The notes beneath the pieces were generated by a model that saw only the letters and a program-made list of their open reading frames with translations, did no database searches and was not told the DNA's origin. Below are positions 1 to 9,642 of a DNA stretch of 64,000 bases, piece after piece (within the stretch, counting starts at the first letter, position 1; the number at the start of each line of letters is the position of its first letter). The stretch lies in assembly GCF_902499045.1 (NCBI RefSeq), contig NZ_CABVPL010000001.1, forward strand, positions 62,001 through 126,000. The letters run 5' to 3'. Position numbers and translations under genes: made by a program. The DNA comes from Burkholderia latens. Its GTDB lineage: Bacteria; Pseudomonadota; Gammaproteobacteria; Burkholderiales; Burkholderiaceae.

Positions 1-821
1 TCACGCCGGGCAGCGACTACTCGTGCCAGACGACCGGCACGCCGTGGACGCTGCGCAGGAACGCGGACGGCAGCGCCGACAACGTGTTCGTCAGCGGCGC
101 GAGCCCGGGTTTGCCGTATCCGTCGGCCGGGCAGGAACAGCCGCTCGTGCTGCTGGCGCCGACCCAGGCGCATGGCGTGATGATCGTCGGCAAACTGAAC
201 GGCGTACTGGTGCCGATCGTGATTCGCGTCGGCTATTCGCATGCCGATGCTGCCAACCTGCTGGCGTCCGTCGCCGACGCGGAAGTCGGCATCTCGATGC
301 TGTCGCCCGCGCAGCCTGTCGCGGCCAACGTGCTGAAGGGCGGCTTCATCGGTGCGACGAGCGCGTCCGCGTGCGCAGTGGTGACGTCCAACGGCGTGTC
401 GGGCGCGCCGGCGGTCTCCGGACCGAGCTTCAGCAGCACCAGCGCGCATCCTGATCTGCCCGGCACGTTCAACGGCACGTTCTTCCTGCCCGAAGCCGGC
501 AACTGCACCGACGGCACCGCCGTATCGACGATCGCCGCGAACTACACGTCGACGCTGTTCCAGGGCGTGACCGCGGCGTTCATCGACCCGCAGACGTCGT
601 CGGTCACGTCGCAGTTCGCGCTCGACTACACGCAGGCCACACCCGGCAAGATCAAGGTCACGGCCACGCAGGACTTCAACGCGAAGGGCGCGAACGGCAA
701 CGTGGCGATCTTCAGCAAGGGCGACACGGGCTGGCTCGTGACGGCCGGCAACATCTACGCGATGGTCGTCAACAACAGCAAGGTCAACCCGTTCTTCACG
801 GTCGGCGCGTTCGTCCAGTAA
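1..821 (+). CDS. DUF2957-type hypothetical protein, 5' end outside window
   Basis: The reading frame is open from base 3 and ends with TAA at 819-821, so the N-terminus lies upstream of the window. The visible ~272 residues match the next gene closely in layout: both carry a 'GKLN/GKLR...LVPI.IR.G' block and both end in TVGAFVQ. They are therefore tandem paralogues. The next gene is a lipoprotein, so this one is probably also exported and membrane-anchored, but its signal peptide cannot be seen. DUF2957 is a largely Burkholderia-restricted family of unknown function; assignment is from memory of the family. Function unknown. Confidence 0.75.
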   Translation, partial: TPGSDYSCQTTGTPWTLRRNADGSADNVFVSGASPGLPYPSAGQEQPLVLLAPTQAHGVMIVGKLNGVLVPIVIRVGYSHADAANLLASVADAEVGISMLSPAQPVAANVLKGGFIGATSASACAVVTSNGVSGAPAVSGPSFSSTSAHPDLPGTFNGTFFLPEAGNCTDGTAVSTIAANYTSTLFQGVTAAFIDPQTSSVTSQFALDYTQATPGKIKVTATQDFNAKGANGNVAIFSKGDTGWLVTAGNIYAMVVNNSKVNPFFTVGAFVQ

Positions 822-892
822 CCGCGTCTCGAGCACGGAACGCCGGCGGCGCATGCGTCGCCGCCGGCGAATCGAAATTAAAGAGGATTCCT

Positions 893-2146
893 ATGAATGT
901 GAAGCATTGGATGGCCGCCGCGTCGATCGCGCCGTTGCTGGCCGCATGCGGCGGCGACGGCGACCCGCCGCCCGCGCCGGCGGTCCGGCTGTGCCCGCAG
1001 GCGATCGACTACGACACGGTGTTCATCGGCGGCTCCGGATCCGGCGAGCTCGTGAAGGTGCAGCTCGACACGACGAGGATGACGTATCGGATCACGTACC
1101 TCGCATCGCCGGTGCCGGCCACGGCCGGCACCGTGCAGCCGACGCGCGACACGGCCCCGGCCAACGTCGTCGACGGCACGCTGGCCGACGAAACCGGCCT
1201 GCCGACCGTGAAGCTGAACCAGTGCACGTTCCGGATGCAGAACGCGAGCCTCGATCCGAACCGGCCGGCACGGCTGTTCCTCGGCGAAGGCGTGCTGGGC
1301 GGCGCGATTCCGGGCGCGACGATCCAGTTCGACGGCGTGATCGGCGTCGGCAGGATTCCGAAGACGACGTTTCCGTACTACCCGTTCATCAGCTTCTCGT
1401 CGCTCGAAACCGATCTGTCGAAGATCGCCGGCACCTACAACCAGCTCGGCTACCACCAGGTGCCGTCGCAGAACTTTCAGCCGGTGGCGCTCGACCAGCA
1501 GGTGACGATCAACGCGGACGGCAGCTACGTCGAGACCGACAACTTCGGCAAGAAGAACGGCGGGCAGCCGTTCGCATCGAGCGCGATCGTGAACCAGCCG
1601 TTCACGCTGCGTGCCGATGCACCGGCGTTCCAGTCGCTCAACTACCAGCCGCAGATTGCACCGACGCTCGCCGCGCTCGATCCAGCGAAAGCCGGCAAGG
1701 GGATCCTGATCGTCGGCAAGCTGCGCAACCAGCTCGTGCCGATCTTCATTCGCACCGGTGCCGCGAACGCGGATCTCACGCAGGGCCCGCCGAGCGCGGA
1801 CGACGAATCGGGCATCTCGTTCCTGAGCCCGCAGGCGGCGATCGCGCAGGGGTCGCAGAACGGCGAGTACACGGGCGTCGACAGCGCGTTCAACTACCGC
1901 GCGACCGCGCTCGTCGGCGCGCAGGCGACGCTGCTCGATCCGTTCAACGCGTCGCAGGCCGCGCTCGCGCGTGCGCTGAACCTCGATTTCACGCAGAAGG
2001 TGCCGGGCGTCGTGACGACCGTGCATGCGGACGCGGCGTCGGGGCCGGCAACCGGCAAGTTCGTGTTCACCGGCGGCGTGTTCGGATTCCTCGACATGGC
2101 CGATGCGAGCAATCCGTACTTCACGGTCGGCGCGTTCGTGCAGTAA
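893..2146 (+). CDS. DUF2957-family lipoprotein
   Basis: 417 residues. The N-terminus has a short lipoprotein signal with lipobox LLAAC (Cys19) followed by GGDGD, so an envelope lipoprotein is predicted. An AGAGGATT ribosome binding site lies just before the ATG. It is a tandem paralogue of the preceding truncated gene, sharing the 'VGKL...LVPIFIRTG' block around residues 270-290 and the C-terminal TVGAFVQ. It is followed 75 bp later by an OmpW-like barrel on the same strand, which suggests a joint envelope function. No catalytic motif was recognised. Function unknown. Confidence 0.8.
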   Translation: MNVKHWMAAASIAPLLAACGGDGDPPPAPAVRLCPQAIDYDTVFIGGSGSGELVKVQLDTTRMTYRITYLASPVPATAGTVQPTRDTAPANVVDGTLADETGLPTVKLNQCTFRMQNASLDPNRPARLFLGEGVLGGAIPGATIQFDGVIGVGRIPKTTFPYYPFISFSSLETDLSKIAGTYNQLGYHQVPSQNFQPVALDQQVTINADGSYVETDNFGKKNGGQPFASSAIVNQPFTLRADAPAFQSLNYQPQIAPTLAALDPAKAGKGILIVGKLRNQLVPIFIRTGAANADLTQGPPSADDESGISFLSPQAAIAQGSQNGEYTGVDSAFNYRATALVGAQATLLDPFNASQAALARALNLDFTQKVPGVVTTVHADAASGPATGKFVFTGGVFGFLDMADASNPYFTVGAFVQ

Positions 2147-2221
2147 CCCGCGCGCGGATGGAGACACGGCGGTGCTGCGCGCAGTGCGCGGCGCCGCCCG
2201 GACAGAATGAGGGGAGACTTC

Positions 2222-3046
2222 ATGAAGAAGCTGATTGTCGCGGGTGTCGTCGCAGGCGTGTCGACGCTCGCATCGGCCCAGCAGGCGGGCGACAACGTCG
2301 CGACGCTGGGCTGGCTGCACATCATGCCGCAGGATTCGACCAACGGCCTGACGACGAACCTCGCGAGCATGCCGATCAACGGGCCGTTGCGGCTGCCCGG
2401 ATCGTTCACGTCGCCGGGCACGAGCCTGACCGTCAACAACGCCGATACGGTCGGCCTCACGCTCACGCACTTCTTCACCGACCATATCGCGGTCACGTCG
2501 GTGCTCGGCATTCCGCCGGAATTCACGCTGACCGGGCACGGCGTGATCCGGCCGCCCGGTCCGTCCGGCGCGCTCGGCTCGGTCGACATGGACAAGACGT
2601 CGAACCAGCCGGCCGTGAAGAACGCGCGGCAATGGAGTCCGACGATCATTCTGCAGTACTACTTCAATGCGCCGACCGCGAAGTTTCGGCCGTTCGTCGG
2701 GATCGGCGTGGCCTACAGCTGGTTCAGCAACATCGAGCTGAACGGCAATTTCGCAAGGGACATCAACGAGAACCTCGGCAGCGTGCTCGCGGCCGGCGCC
2801 GGTAAGCCCGGGCCGACGTCGGTGGAGGGCAAGGCGTCGTCATCGTTCACGCCGGTCTACAACGTCGGCGCGAGCTATGCGATCGACAAGCACTGGGGGC
2901 TGACGGCGACGCTCACGTACATGCCGCTGAAGACCTACTCGTCGCTCGTGATCAAGGCCGCCGACGGCTCGACGCTCGCGACCACGCGCACGCGGTTGAA
3001 GGCAGATCCGCTGATCACGTTCGTCGGGATTTCCTACAAGTTCTGA
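2222..3046 (+). CDS. OmpW-family outer membrane protein
   Basis: 274 residues. The start MKKLIVAG at 2222 is preferred over an in-frame codon at 2207 because it begins a clean Sec signal peptide ending near ASA-QQ and has GGGGAGA just upstream. The body shows the OmpW/AlkL pattern: short alternating beta strands, 'LTHFFTDHIAV' near the first hairpins, 'PTIILQYYF' and 'FRPFVGIGVAYSWFS' in the middle, and a C-terminal strand ending in Phe (FVGISYKF). OmpW family members are eight-stranded barrels, often involved in passage of small hydrophobic compounds. It is longer than a typical 200-230-residue OmpW, with extended loops. It sits between DUF2957 lipoproteins and a PraB-like protein. Confidence 0.85.
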   Translation: MKKLIVAGVVAGVSTLASAQQAGDNVATLGWLHIMPQDSTNGLTTNLASMPINGPLRLPGSFTSPGTSLTVNNADTVGLTLTHFFTDHIAVTSVLGIPPEFTLTGHGVIRPPGPSGALGSVDMDKTSNQPAVKNARQWSPTIILQYYFNAPTAKFRPFVGIGVAYSWFSNIELNGNFARDINENLGSVLAAGAGKPGPTSVEGKASSSFTPVYNVGASYAIDKHWGLTATLTYMPLKTYSSLVIKAADGSTLATTRTRLKADPLITFVGISYKF

Positions 3047-3170
3047 GCCGTTCGGCGCGCATCGGTGCGCCGGCGGTTTTCCTGCGACTGGCTGGACCGG
3101 CGCAATCCGGCCGGACGGTCGCGTTCCCGGCGGCGTGCCGCCATTTGTGATGAGAGAGGGGGCAGTGCAA

Positions 3171-3674
3171 ATGAGCATTCGCAAAATCGTATCGCTTGTT
3201 GCTGCAGTGGCATTCACCGCGGCTTCGGCCGCGCCCGCGTTCGCGGTGACGGTGTCGCGCGCGGACGGTCAGCCGATGAATCCGAACGGTGAACCGTTCT
3301 CCGCGTCGGGGATCACGACGCTCAGCAAGGGGTCCATCAACGCGAGCTGCAACGCGACGTTCAACGGCACGATCACGTCGACGGGCATCGTCAGCATCAC
3401 GTCGACGACGTTCTCGGGCGGCGCGACCTGCGGCCTGATCAGCGGCAGCGCGACGAGTGCGGCGCCGTGGACGGGCCAGGCCGACAGCACGGCGCAGCTG
3501 TCGATCAACAACGCGAAGGTGAGCGTCACGCTGCTCGGCACCTGCGGGCCGAGCAAGGTGGTGACGGCGTGGAGCGATCCGAACTCGTCGCTGACGTTCA
3601 ACAACGCGGTGCTGACGCCGGACTGTGCGGTCAGCGGCACGGTCGCCACGTCGCCGAAGTTCCACGTGCAGTAA
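3171..3674 (+). CDS. PraB-like secreted 'alkane oxidation activator' family protein
   Basis: 167 residues, start ATG 3171 with GAGAGGGGG upstream; an in-frame start at 3135 would place non-signal residues before the signal peptide. A clear Sec signal ends at AFA-VTVSRADG. The mature part is Ser/Thr/Gly-rich, predicted all-beta, with four cysteines. I recognise the general pattern of the PraA/PraB 'protein activator of alkane oxidation' family, small secreted proteins known in Pseudomonas hydrocarbon growth and biofilm, but similarity is judged by eye only. Neighbouring OmpW-like and DUF2957 genes are also envelope proteins. Confidence 0.6.
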   Translation: MSIRKIVSLVAAVAFTAASAAPAFAVTVSRADGQPMNPNGEPFSASGITTLSKGSINASCNATFNGTITSTGIVSITSTTFSGGATCGLISGSATSAAPWTGQADSTAQLSINNAKVSVTLLGTCGPSKVVTAWSDPNSSLTFNNAVLTPDCAVSGTVATSPKFHVQ

Positions 3675-3911
3675 GCATCGCGATCGACGCCGGGCGCTTG
3701 CCAATACGAGGGCCGTGCAAGGATGCGCGGCGGGCGTTCCGGTTTCGCGATGGGTCCGCATCGTCGCGCGTATCGGCGTGACGAACGGATGGCCGCCCGC
3801 ATCGCGATCCGGCGCGGGCGGCCATGCAGCGGCCGGCGCGATGTGCCGTGCCGCGTGCGTCGGCCAATACACGACGACGATTCCGATTTGTCAGAACCAT
3901 TCCGGACCACC

Positions 3912-5036
3912 ATGCTCACCGACCCCGCGAAGTATGGCGATGCCCGCGGTGCGACGCCCGACCGGCTGCGCACGGCAGCGTGGCTGCAGTATCTGATCGA
4001 GCATCTGAATGGCGCGACGTGCATCGCGGCGGGCGACGCCGGCGCAACGATCGCCCCGCCGTCGCCCGTCGCCGCGGCACGCGTGCAATCGGGCGCGAAC
4101 CTGTCGCACGGCGCGATCGCCATGCTGCATGCATTCGCGCCGTGGATGGCCGCGGACGGCAGCGGTTGCGCATGCAACGTGACCGGCCCGCTCGACGCAT
4201 GCATGCACGTGCCCGACGCGCAGCAGCTTGCGCACGCGGAACGATGCTGCCCGGGATCGCGCGCGGTATTCGAAACCGCGTACGGTTTCATCGACGCGTG
4301 GGCGTTCGACGACCCCGATGACGGCTGGGCCGCACTCGAGCGAATTGCCGATGGCGTCGAAACCGGCCGCGACGGCGTTACCGGGCACGAAGAACACGAA
4401 CGATCCGCGATCGACGAACAGCCGTCTGCGAGGAACCTTGGAGAACGACGCGCGGCCGCCGCGGCGGCGTGCGCGGCGCCGTCGGCGCGGCCGGGCGCGA
4501 TCATCGACGCAATCGTGTTGCGGGTCTGCGGGCCGCGCGACGATGCCGCGCACATCGACGAACTGGCCGCGCTCGCGATGTTCAGCGCGGAGCTGGCCGC
4601 CGGCGAAGGGATTTCGGCCGCCGCGTACGGCGGCCGGCACAATCTCGTGGCACGCGCGATCCGCGAACGGCGCGCCGATCTCGGATCCGCCGACGGCCTG
4701 CTCGCGGCGGTGTCCGTGTGCCGGCTCGAGCGGCTCGTCGGCGCCGGCAGCTTCTGGGCGTACTACCTGCTGGCCGGCATCGTGATCGCGGCGCCCGACA
4801 TGGTGCGCGAATTCGCGCGCCGTTTTCACGGTGACGCGTGGAAGATCTGGCTCGATGAAACGCTCGCATGGCCGGCAGTCGGCCGCTTCGGCGGGAACGA
4901 AGACGCCGCGTTCGACCGGTTGCGCGGCGCGATGAGCCTGACGTCGCGATCGAATCCGATCGTGCGCGCAAAACGCGTGCGCCGGGCCGTGGCGTCCATC
5001 ACGCGCTTCGGCATGAGCGACGGGCGCGTCCAGTGA
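3912..5036 (+). CDS. hypothetical protein, unrecognised
   Basis: 374 residues from ATG 3912 (MLTDPAKYG). The frame stays open upstream to 3723, but that stretch is arginine-rich and lacks normal codon bias, so the downstream start is preferred. Third-position GC is high throughout, supporting this strand over long antisense frames. The protein is Ala-rich and helical. A poorly conserved-looking linker with charged residues (about residues 155-190) separates two halves, and the C-terminal half has one hydrophobic stretch (FWAYYLLAGIVIAA) and a basic end. No catalytic motif or known domain was recognised. It stands alone between the envelope cluster and the minus-strand bet operon. Confidence 0.55.
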   Translation: MLTDPAKYGDARGATPDRLRTAAWLQYLIEHLNGATCIAAGDAGATIAPPSPVAAARVQSGANLSHGAIAMLHAFAPWMAADGSGCACNVTGPLDACMHVPDAQQLAHAERCCPGSRAVFETAYGFIDAWAFDDPDDGWAALERIADGVETGRDGVTGHEEHERSAIDEQPSARNLGERRAAAAAACAAPSARPGAIIDAIVLRVCGPRDDAAHIDELAALAMFSAELAAGEGISAAAYGGRHNLVARAIRERRADLGSADGLLAAVSVCRLERLVGAGSFWAYYLLAGIVIAAPDMVREFARRFHGDAWKIWLDETLAWPAVGRFGGNEDAAFDRLRGAMSLTSRSNPIVRAKRVRRAVASITRFGMSDGRVQ

Positions 5037-5040
5037 AATG

Positions 5041-5074
5041 AAAAACGGCCCGCGGCGAGAACGCCGCGAGCCGT
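5041..5074 (-). terminator. rho-independent terminator of betIBA
   Basis: Read on the minus strand, a GC-rich stem (ACGGCTCGCGGCG / CGCCGCGGGCCGT with a TTCT loop and one mismatch) is followed by TTTTTCATTT. It lies 43 bp beyond the betA stop codon. It has no T-run in the plus direction. Confidence 0.75.
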
Positions 5075-5116
5075 GCCCGTCGTGGCCGCCGCGCCCGGCG
5101 AAGGGCGCTTGCGCGG

Positions 5117-6817
5117 TTACACCGTCTCCGGTTGCCGCACCGCCTTCGCGACGTTGCGCGCCATCGCGCCGTTCGCGACGAAGTAGGGGACGTCCGCCCG
5201 CGCGAGCGGCTGGCGGCCGCGGATCTTGTCCGCGATCTTCTCGGCGATCATGATCGTCGGCGCGTTCAGGTTGCCGGTCGTGATGATCGGCATGATCGAC
5301 GCATCGACGACACGCAGCCCTTCGAGCCCGTGCACGCGGCCTTCTTCGTCGACCACGGCCATGTCGTCATAACCCATCTTGCACGAGCACGACGGGTGGA
5401 ACGCGGTTTCCGCGCGAGCGCGCACGAACGCGTCGAGCTCCTTGTCGGTCTTGCAGTCGGCGCCGGGGTTCAGCTCGCGGCCGCGATAGCGGTCGAGCGC
5501 GGGCTGCCGCATGATCTCGCGCGTCGCGCGGATCGCATCGCGGAACTCGCGCCAGTCGAGCGCTTCGGCCATGTAGTTGAACAGGATGCTCGGATGATCG
5601 TTCGGATCGCGCGAGCGCAGCTTCACGCGGCCGCGGCTCGGCGAGCGCATCGAGCCGACGTGCGCCTGGAAGCCGTGCATCTCGATCGCGTTCGAGCCGT
5701 TGTAGTTGATCGCCACCGGCAGGAAGTGATACTGGATGTTCGGCCACGGGTCGTCGTCGCGCGTGCGGATGAAGCCGCCCGCTTCGAAGTGGTTGCTCGC
5801 GCCGAGGCCGGTGCCGTTCAGCATCCATTCGAGGCCGATCTTCGGCTGATTCCACCACTTGAGCGCCGGATACAGCGACACCGGCTCCTTGCATTCGTAC
5901 TGGATGTACATCTCCAGGTGGTCCTGCAGGTTCTGGCCGACGCCGGGCAGATCGAGCACGACCGGAATGTCGAGTTCCTTCAGCCACGCGCCGGGGCCGA
6001 CGCCCGAGCGCTGCAGCAGTTGCGGCGACGCGATCGCGCCGCTGCACACGAGCACTTCACGGCGTGCATGCGCGCTCGCGCGCTCGCTGCCGCGCAGGTA
6101 CGTGACGCCCGATGCGCGCTTGCCGTCGAAGAGGATGCGATCGGCGAGCGCGTGCGTGACGATCTCGAGATTCGGCCGCGCCTTCGCCTGGTCGAGATAG
6201 CCGCGCGCAGTGCTCGCACGGCGGCCCTTCGGCGTGACGGTGCGATCCATCGGGCCGAAGCCTTCCTGCTGATAGCCGTTCAGGTCGTCGGTGCGCGGAT
6301 AGCCGGCCTGCACGCCCGCATCGACCATCGCCTCGAACAGCGGGTTCACGCCTGGCTTGCTGGTCGTGACCGACACGGGGCCGTCGCCGCCGTGATAGTC
6401 GTTCGGGCCGATGTCGCGCGTCTCGGCCTTCTTGAAGTACGGCAGGCAGTCGAGATACGTCCAGTTCTCGAGCCCCTTGTGCGTCGACCAGTTGTCGTAG
6501 TCGAGCGCGTTGCCGCGGATGTAGCACATCCCGTTGATCAGCGACGAGCCGCCGAGCCCCTTGCCGCGGCCGCATTCCATCCGGCGGTTGTCCATGTGCG
6601 GCTCGGGGTCGGTCTCGTACGCCCAGTTGTAGCGGCGGCCCTGCAGCGGATAGGCGAGCGCCGCCGGCATCTGCGTACGGAAGTCGAAGCGGTAGTCGGG
6701 GCCGCCCGCTTCGAGCAGCAGCACCGTGACGTTCGGATCTTCCGTCAGGCGCGTCGCGAGCACGTTGCCCGCGGAACCGGCGCCGCAGATGATGTAGTCG
6801 TATTCGCGTGTCGTCAT
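5117..6817 (-). CDS. betA: choline dehydrogenase BetA
   Basis: 566 residues, membrane-associated FAD enzyme of the GMC oxidoreductase family that oxidises choline to betaine aldehyde and on to glycine betaine. The start [17 protein letters not shown] places the FAD-binding GxGxxG at residues ~11-16. The GMC signature '[15 protein letters not shown]' and the C-terminal 'HPSCSCKMG' and '[14 protein letters not shown]' blocks with the catalytic His/Asn region are present. An in-frame start 46 codons upstream would run into betB, and GAGGAG precedes 6817, so that start is chosen. It is last in betI-betB-betA with 22 bp to betB and a terminator after it. Length is normal. Confidence 0.97.
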   Translation of the reverse strand: MTTREYDYIICGAGSAGNVLATRLTEDPNVTVLLLEAGGPDYRFDFRTQMPAALAYPLQGRRYNWAYETDPEPHMDNRRMECGRGKGLGGSSLINGMCYIRGNALDYDNWSTHKGLENWTYLDCLPYFKKAETRDIGPNDYHGGDGPVSVTTSKPGVNPLFEAMVDAGVQAGYPRTDDLNGYQQEGFGPMDRTVTPKGRRASTARGYLDQAKARPNLEIVTHALADRILFDGKRASGVTYLRGSERASAHARREVLVCSGAIASPQLLQRSGVGPGAWLKELDIPVVLDLPGVGQNLQDHLEMYIQYECKEPVSLYPALKWWNQPKIGLEWMLNGTGLGASNHFEAGGFIRTRDDDPWPNIQYHFLPVAINYNGSNAIEMHGFQAHVGSMRSPSRGRVKLRSRDPNDHPSILFNYMAEALDWREFRDAIRATREIMRQPALDRYRGRELNPGADCKTDKELDAFVRARAETAFHPSCSCKMGYDDMAVVDEEGRVHGLEGLRVVDASIMPIITTGNLNAPTIMIAEKIADKIRGRQPLARADVPYFVANGAMARNVAKAVRQPETV

Positions 6818-6839
6818 GACGGGGTCACTCCTCTCGTTC

Positions 6840-8309
6840 TCAAAACACCGGGTTGTAGCGGCCGAGCTCGACCTGTACCGACTTGATGCGAGTGTAGTGT
6901 TCGAGCGTCGTGATGCCGTTCTCGCGTCCGACACCGGATTGCTTGTATCCGCCAACCGGCATCTCGGCCGGCGATTCGCCCCACGTGTTGATCCAGCAGA
7001 TGCCGGCTTCGAGGCGATGGATCGTGCGGTGCGCGCGCGACAGGTTCTCGGTCACGACACCGGCCGCGAGGCCGTAGTGCGTGTCGTTCGCGCGGGCGAT
7101 CACTTCGTCCTCCGATTCGAAATCGAGGATGCTCATCACCGGCCCGAAGATCTCTTCGCGCACGATCTTCATGTCGTCGCGGCAATCGCCGAATACGGTC
7201 GGCGCGACGTACTGGCCGTTGGCGAAGTGGTCGTCGGTCAGCCGCGTGCCGCCCGCGAGCAGCTTTGCGCCTTCGGCCTTGCCGCTTTCGATGAAGCCGA
7301 GCACCTTGTCGAGCTGCGCGGCCGACACGAGCGGGCCGAAGTTGGTGCCGGAGTCGGTCGGCTTGCCGACGCGAATGCGCTTCACGCGTTCGAGCACCTT
7401 CTGCGTGAATGCGTCCTTGATCGAGCGGTGCACGAACACGCGCGTGCCGTTCGTGCAGACCTGGCCCGAGCTGAAGAAGTTGGCGGTCACTGCGATGTCG
7501 GCCGCGCGGTCGAGGTCCGCATCGTCGAACACGATCAGCGGCGACTTGCCGCCGAGTTCCATCGTCACTTCCTTCAGCGACGACGCGCCGGCGAGCGACA
7601 TCACCTTCTTGCCGGTTTCGACGCCGCCGGTGAACGACACCTTCGCGATGTCCGGATGGCCGGTGAGCAGCGCACCGACCGAGCCGTCGCCCTGCACGAC
7701 GTTGAACACGCCGGCCGGCACGCCGGCTTCGGTGTAGATCTCCGCGAGCTTCAGGGCGGTGAGCGGCGTGACTTCGCTCGGCTTGAACACCATCGCGTTG
7801 CCGGCCGCGAGCGCAGGCGCCGTCTTCCAGCACGCGATCTGGATCGGGTAGTTCCATGCGCCGATGCCCGCGCACACGCCGAGCGGCTCGCGGCGCGTAT
7901 AGACGAACGACTCGGCGCGTAGCGGCACCTGCAGCCCTTCGATCGCGGTCGCGAGGCCCGCGTAGTACTCGATCACGTCCGCGCCGGTGACGATGTCGAC
8001 CGCGAGCGTTTCGCCGATCGGTTTGCCGGTGTCGCGCGTCTCGATCGCCGCGAGCTCGTCGTTGCGTTCGCGCAGCAGCTCGACCGCGCGGCGCAGGATG
8101 CGCGAGCGCTGCATCGCGGTCATCGCCGCCCATTCGCGTTGGCCGTCCTGCGCCGACGCGACCGCACGGTCGACGTCGGCCGCGCTCGCCTGCTGCACCT
8201 GTGCGAGCAGTTCGCCGGTGGCAGGATCGAAGGTGTCGAAAGTCTTGCCGCTGGTGGCGTCGACGTAACCGCCGCCGATGTAGAGGCGCTGCAAACCGTA
8301 TACGGACAT
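6840..8309 (-). CDS. betB: betaine aldehyde dehydrogenase BetB
   Basis: 489 residues, NAD(P)-dependent aldehyde dehydrogenase that makes glycine betaine from betaine aldehyde. Visible signatures are 'MELGGKSP' with the general-base Glu and '[13 protein letters not shown]' with the catalytic Cys285 (one residue off the Escherichia coli BetB numbering). The start has an ideal AAGGAG six bases upstream. Middle gene of betIBA, 32 bp after betI and 22 bp before betA. Expected to be derepressed by choline through BetI. Confidence 0.97.
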   Translation of the reverse strand: MSVYGLQRLYIGGGYVDATSGKTFDTFDPATGELLAQVQQASAADVDRAVASAQDGQREWAAMTAMQRSRILRRAVELLRERNDELAAIETRDTGKPIGETLAVDIVTGADVIEYYAGLATAIEGLQVPLRAESFVYTRREPLGVCAGIGAWNYPIQIACWKTAPALAAGNAMVFKPSEVTPLTALKLAEIYTEAGVPAGVFNVVQGDGSVGALLTGHPDIAKVSFTGGVETGKKVMSLAGASSLKEVTMELGGKSPLIVFDDADLDRAADIAVTANFFSSGQVCTNGTRVFVHRSIKDAFTQKVLERVKRIRVGKPTDSGTNFGPLVSAAQLDKVLGFIESGKAEGAKLLAGGTRLTDDHFANGQYVAPTVFGDCRDDMKIVREEIFGPVMSILDFESEDEVIARANDTHYGLAAGVVTENLSRAHRTIHRLEAGICWINTWGESPAEMPVGGYKQSGVGRENGITTLEHYTRIKSVQVELGRYNPVF

Positions 8310-8341
8310 GAGGATCTCCTTGAGGGCGACTGCGTCGCGCG

Positions 8342-8926
8342 TCAGTCGGACGCGAGCAGCAGGTCGATGTAATCGTTGGCGAGCTTCAATGCGGCCCGGG
8401 TGTCGATCGGGCCGCCGGCCAGCGCGCCGCGCAGCCACAGGCCGTCGATCAGCGCGGCCAGGCCGCTGGCGGCTTCGCGTGCCTTCGCACGCGGCAGCGC
8501 CTTCGCGAATTCGGCGCACAGGTTCGAATGGAGGCGGCGCGTGTTGACGTGCTGCAGCCGCTTGAGCATCGCGTCGTGCATGCTCTGCGACCAGAATGCG
8601 AGCCACGTCTTCATCACGGGCGCGCTGACCTGCGTGTCGTCGAAGTTCGCGGCGACGATCGCGCGCAGCCGCGAGCGCGGATCCTTGCGGGCCGCGATGC
8701 GGCGTTGCGTGGTGGCAGCCCACAGATCGCGCAGCACGTGGCGCATCGTCGCTTCGAGCAGGCCGTCCTTGTCGCCGAAGTAGTGGCTGACGATGCCCGT
8801 CGAGATGTTCGCGCGCTGCGCGACCGATGCGAGCGTCGTGCCGGGCAGGCCGGCTTCGTCGATCGAGCGCAGCGTCGCGTCGATCAACTGTGCACGGCGT
8901 ATCTCCCGCATTCCGACTTTCGGCAT
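8342..8926 (-). CDS. betI: TetR-family repressor BetI
   Basis: 194 residues. The N-terminal '[20 protein letters not shown]' region followed by '[30 protein letters not shown]' is the TetR helix-turn-helix, and the C-terminal half ([17 protein letters not shown]...) matches the choline-sensing domain of BetI. In the family it represses its own operon and choline releases it. First gene of betIBA. A perfect 14-bp palindrome lies about 60 bp upstream of its start. Confidence 0.96.
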   Translation of the reverse strand: MPKVGMREIRRAQLIDATLRSIDEAGLPGTTLASVAQRANISTGIVSHYFGDKDGLLEATMRHVLRDLWAATTQRRIAARKDPRSRLRAIVAANFDDTQVSAPVMKTWLAFWSQSMHDAMLKRLQHVNTRRLHSNLCAEFAKALPRAKAREAASGLAALIDGLWLRGALAGGPIDTRAALKLANDYIDLLLASD

Positions 8927-8984
8927 CGCGACTCCCTTCGCCCGGACGGGCCGTTGCTGGAAGTCGAGAGCTTAGCGGTTTTTT

Positions 8985-8998
8985 ATTGAACGTTCAAT
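8985..8998. promoter_or_regulatory. betI: BetI operator palindrome
   Basis: ATTGAACGTTCAAT is a perfect 14-bp palindrome centred 65 bp before the betI start codon, inside a locally AT-rich stretch. It closely resembles the BetI site known upstream of E. coli bet genes. It is the only such site in this intergenic region that I can see. Confidence 0.8.
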
Positions 8999-9642
8999 CA
9001 ACAAAAAACCAGGGTCGGACGGGAATGCGGCTGGCAACGACCCGACCCGGTCGTCGTAACCATTGTGCGGATGCGGAAAAACGAATTGAAAGGAGGTTAA
9101 ATAATTTCAAGTTTGTTTAAAACAAATCGAATGCGGATGACGCAATAGGCGAAACAGTTTCCGAATTCGATTCATTACAACATGAAAGAATGTCGCGTTA
9201 TGTGAGATTTTCGAGAATTCTCGACTTCGAATGCGTTTCGGCCGCATCGGTAATTTTATGAAATCCGTTTCAATCGGGCGATTTAAGCGAAGTAGTGCTT
9301 TGAATATAAAGGAAATATCGCGGTTATCCCGATGTTTGCGCGGCGGCGCGCAAACGATTGCGATCCGCCGTATTCGATTCCGCATACCATAAAAAGTGCT
9401 GGAAAAATTTGAATCGGGCATATTTCCAGACGGAGTAGAGGGAATCGTTGGAATGACTTGAGTAAGTAATATTGCCCGTATTAGTATGGCGCCGCACTGC
9501 AAGGAATGAATCGGCGCCGCGCGCATTTGCCGCGGTGCGTCGGCAATGGGCGCGTGCAATGACTGCGACGCGGCCCGCGCCAGCGATTGCGCACCTGCAG
9601 CATGCCGCGACGCCGAGACGCCGCATCCACCGGAGAACGACG
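8999..9642. promoter_or_regulatory. AT-rich upstream region of the rhamnolipid operon
   Basis: About 640 bp without a credible gene between betI and rhlA. From roughly 9070 to 9480 base composition is far more AT-rich than the surroundings. It includes a 15-bp inverted repeat at 9112-9126 (TTTGTTT, one base, AAACAAA). A 150-codon minus-strand frame here lacks codon bias and a ribosome binding site. The stretch from about 9490 is GC-rich again and leads to the GGAG before rhlA. It probably carries the rhlA promoter with binding of nucleoid proteins or a quorum regulator, but no clear lux-type box was identified. Confidence 0.5.

Noticed and set aside
853-2805. 650-codon plus-strand and 584-codon minus-strand frames overlapping the DUF2957 and OmpW genes
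   Set aside because: Arg-rich translations without family motifs; they are out-of-frame shadows of high-GC genes with good codon bias in the chosen frames.
9107-9559. 150-codon minus-strand frame in the AT-rich region before rhlA
   Set aside because: No ribosome binding site, no codon bias, composition follows the AT-rich DNA; no recognisable protein pattern.
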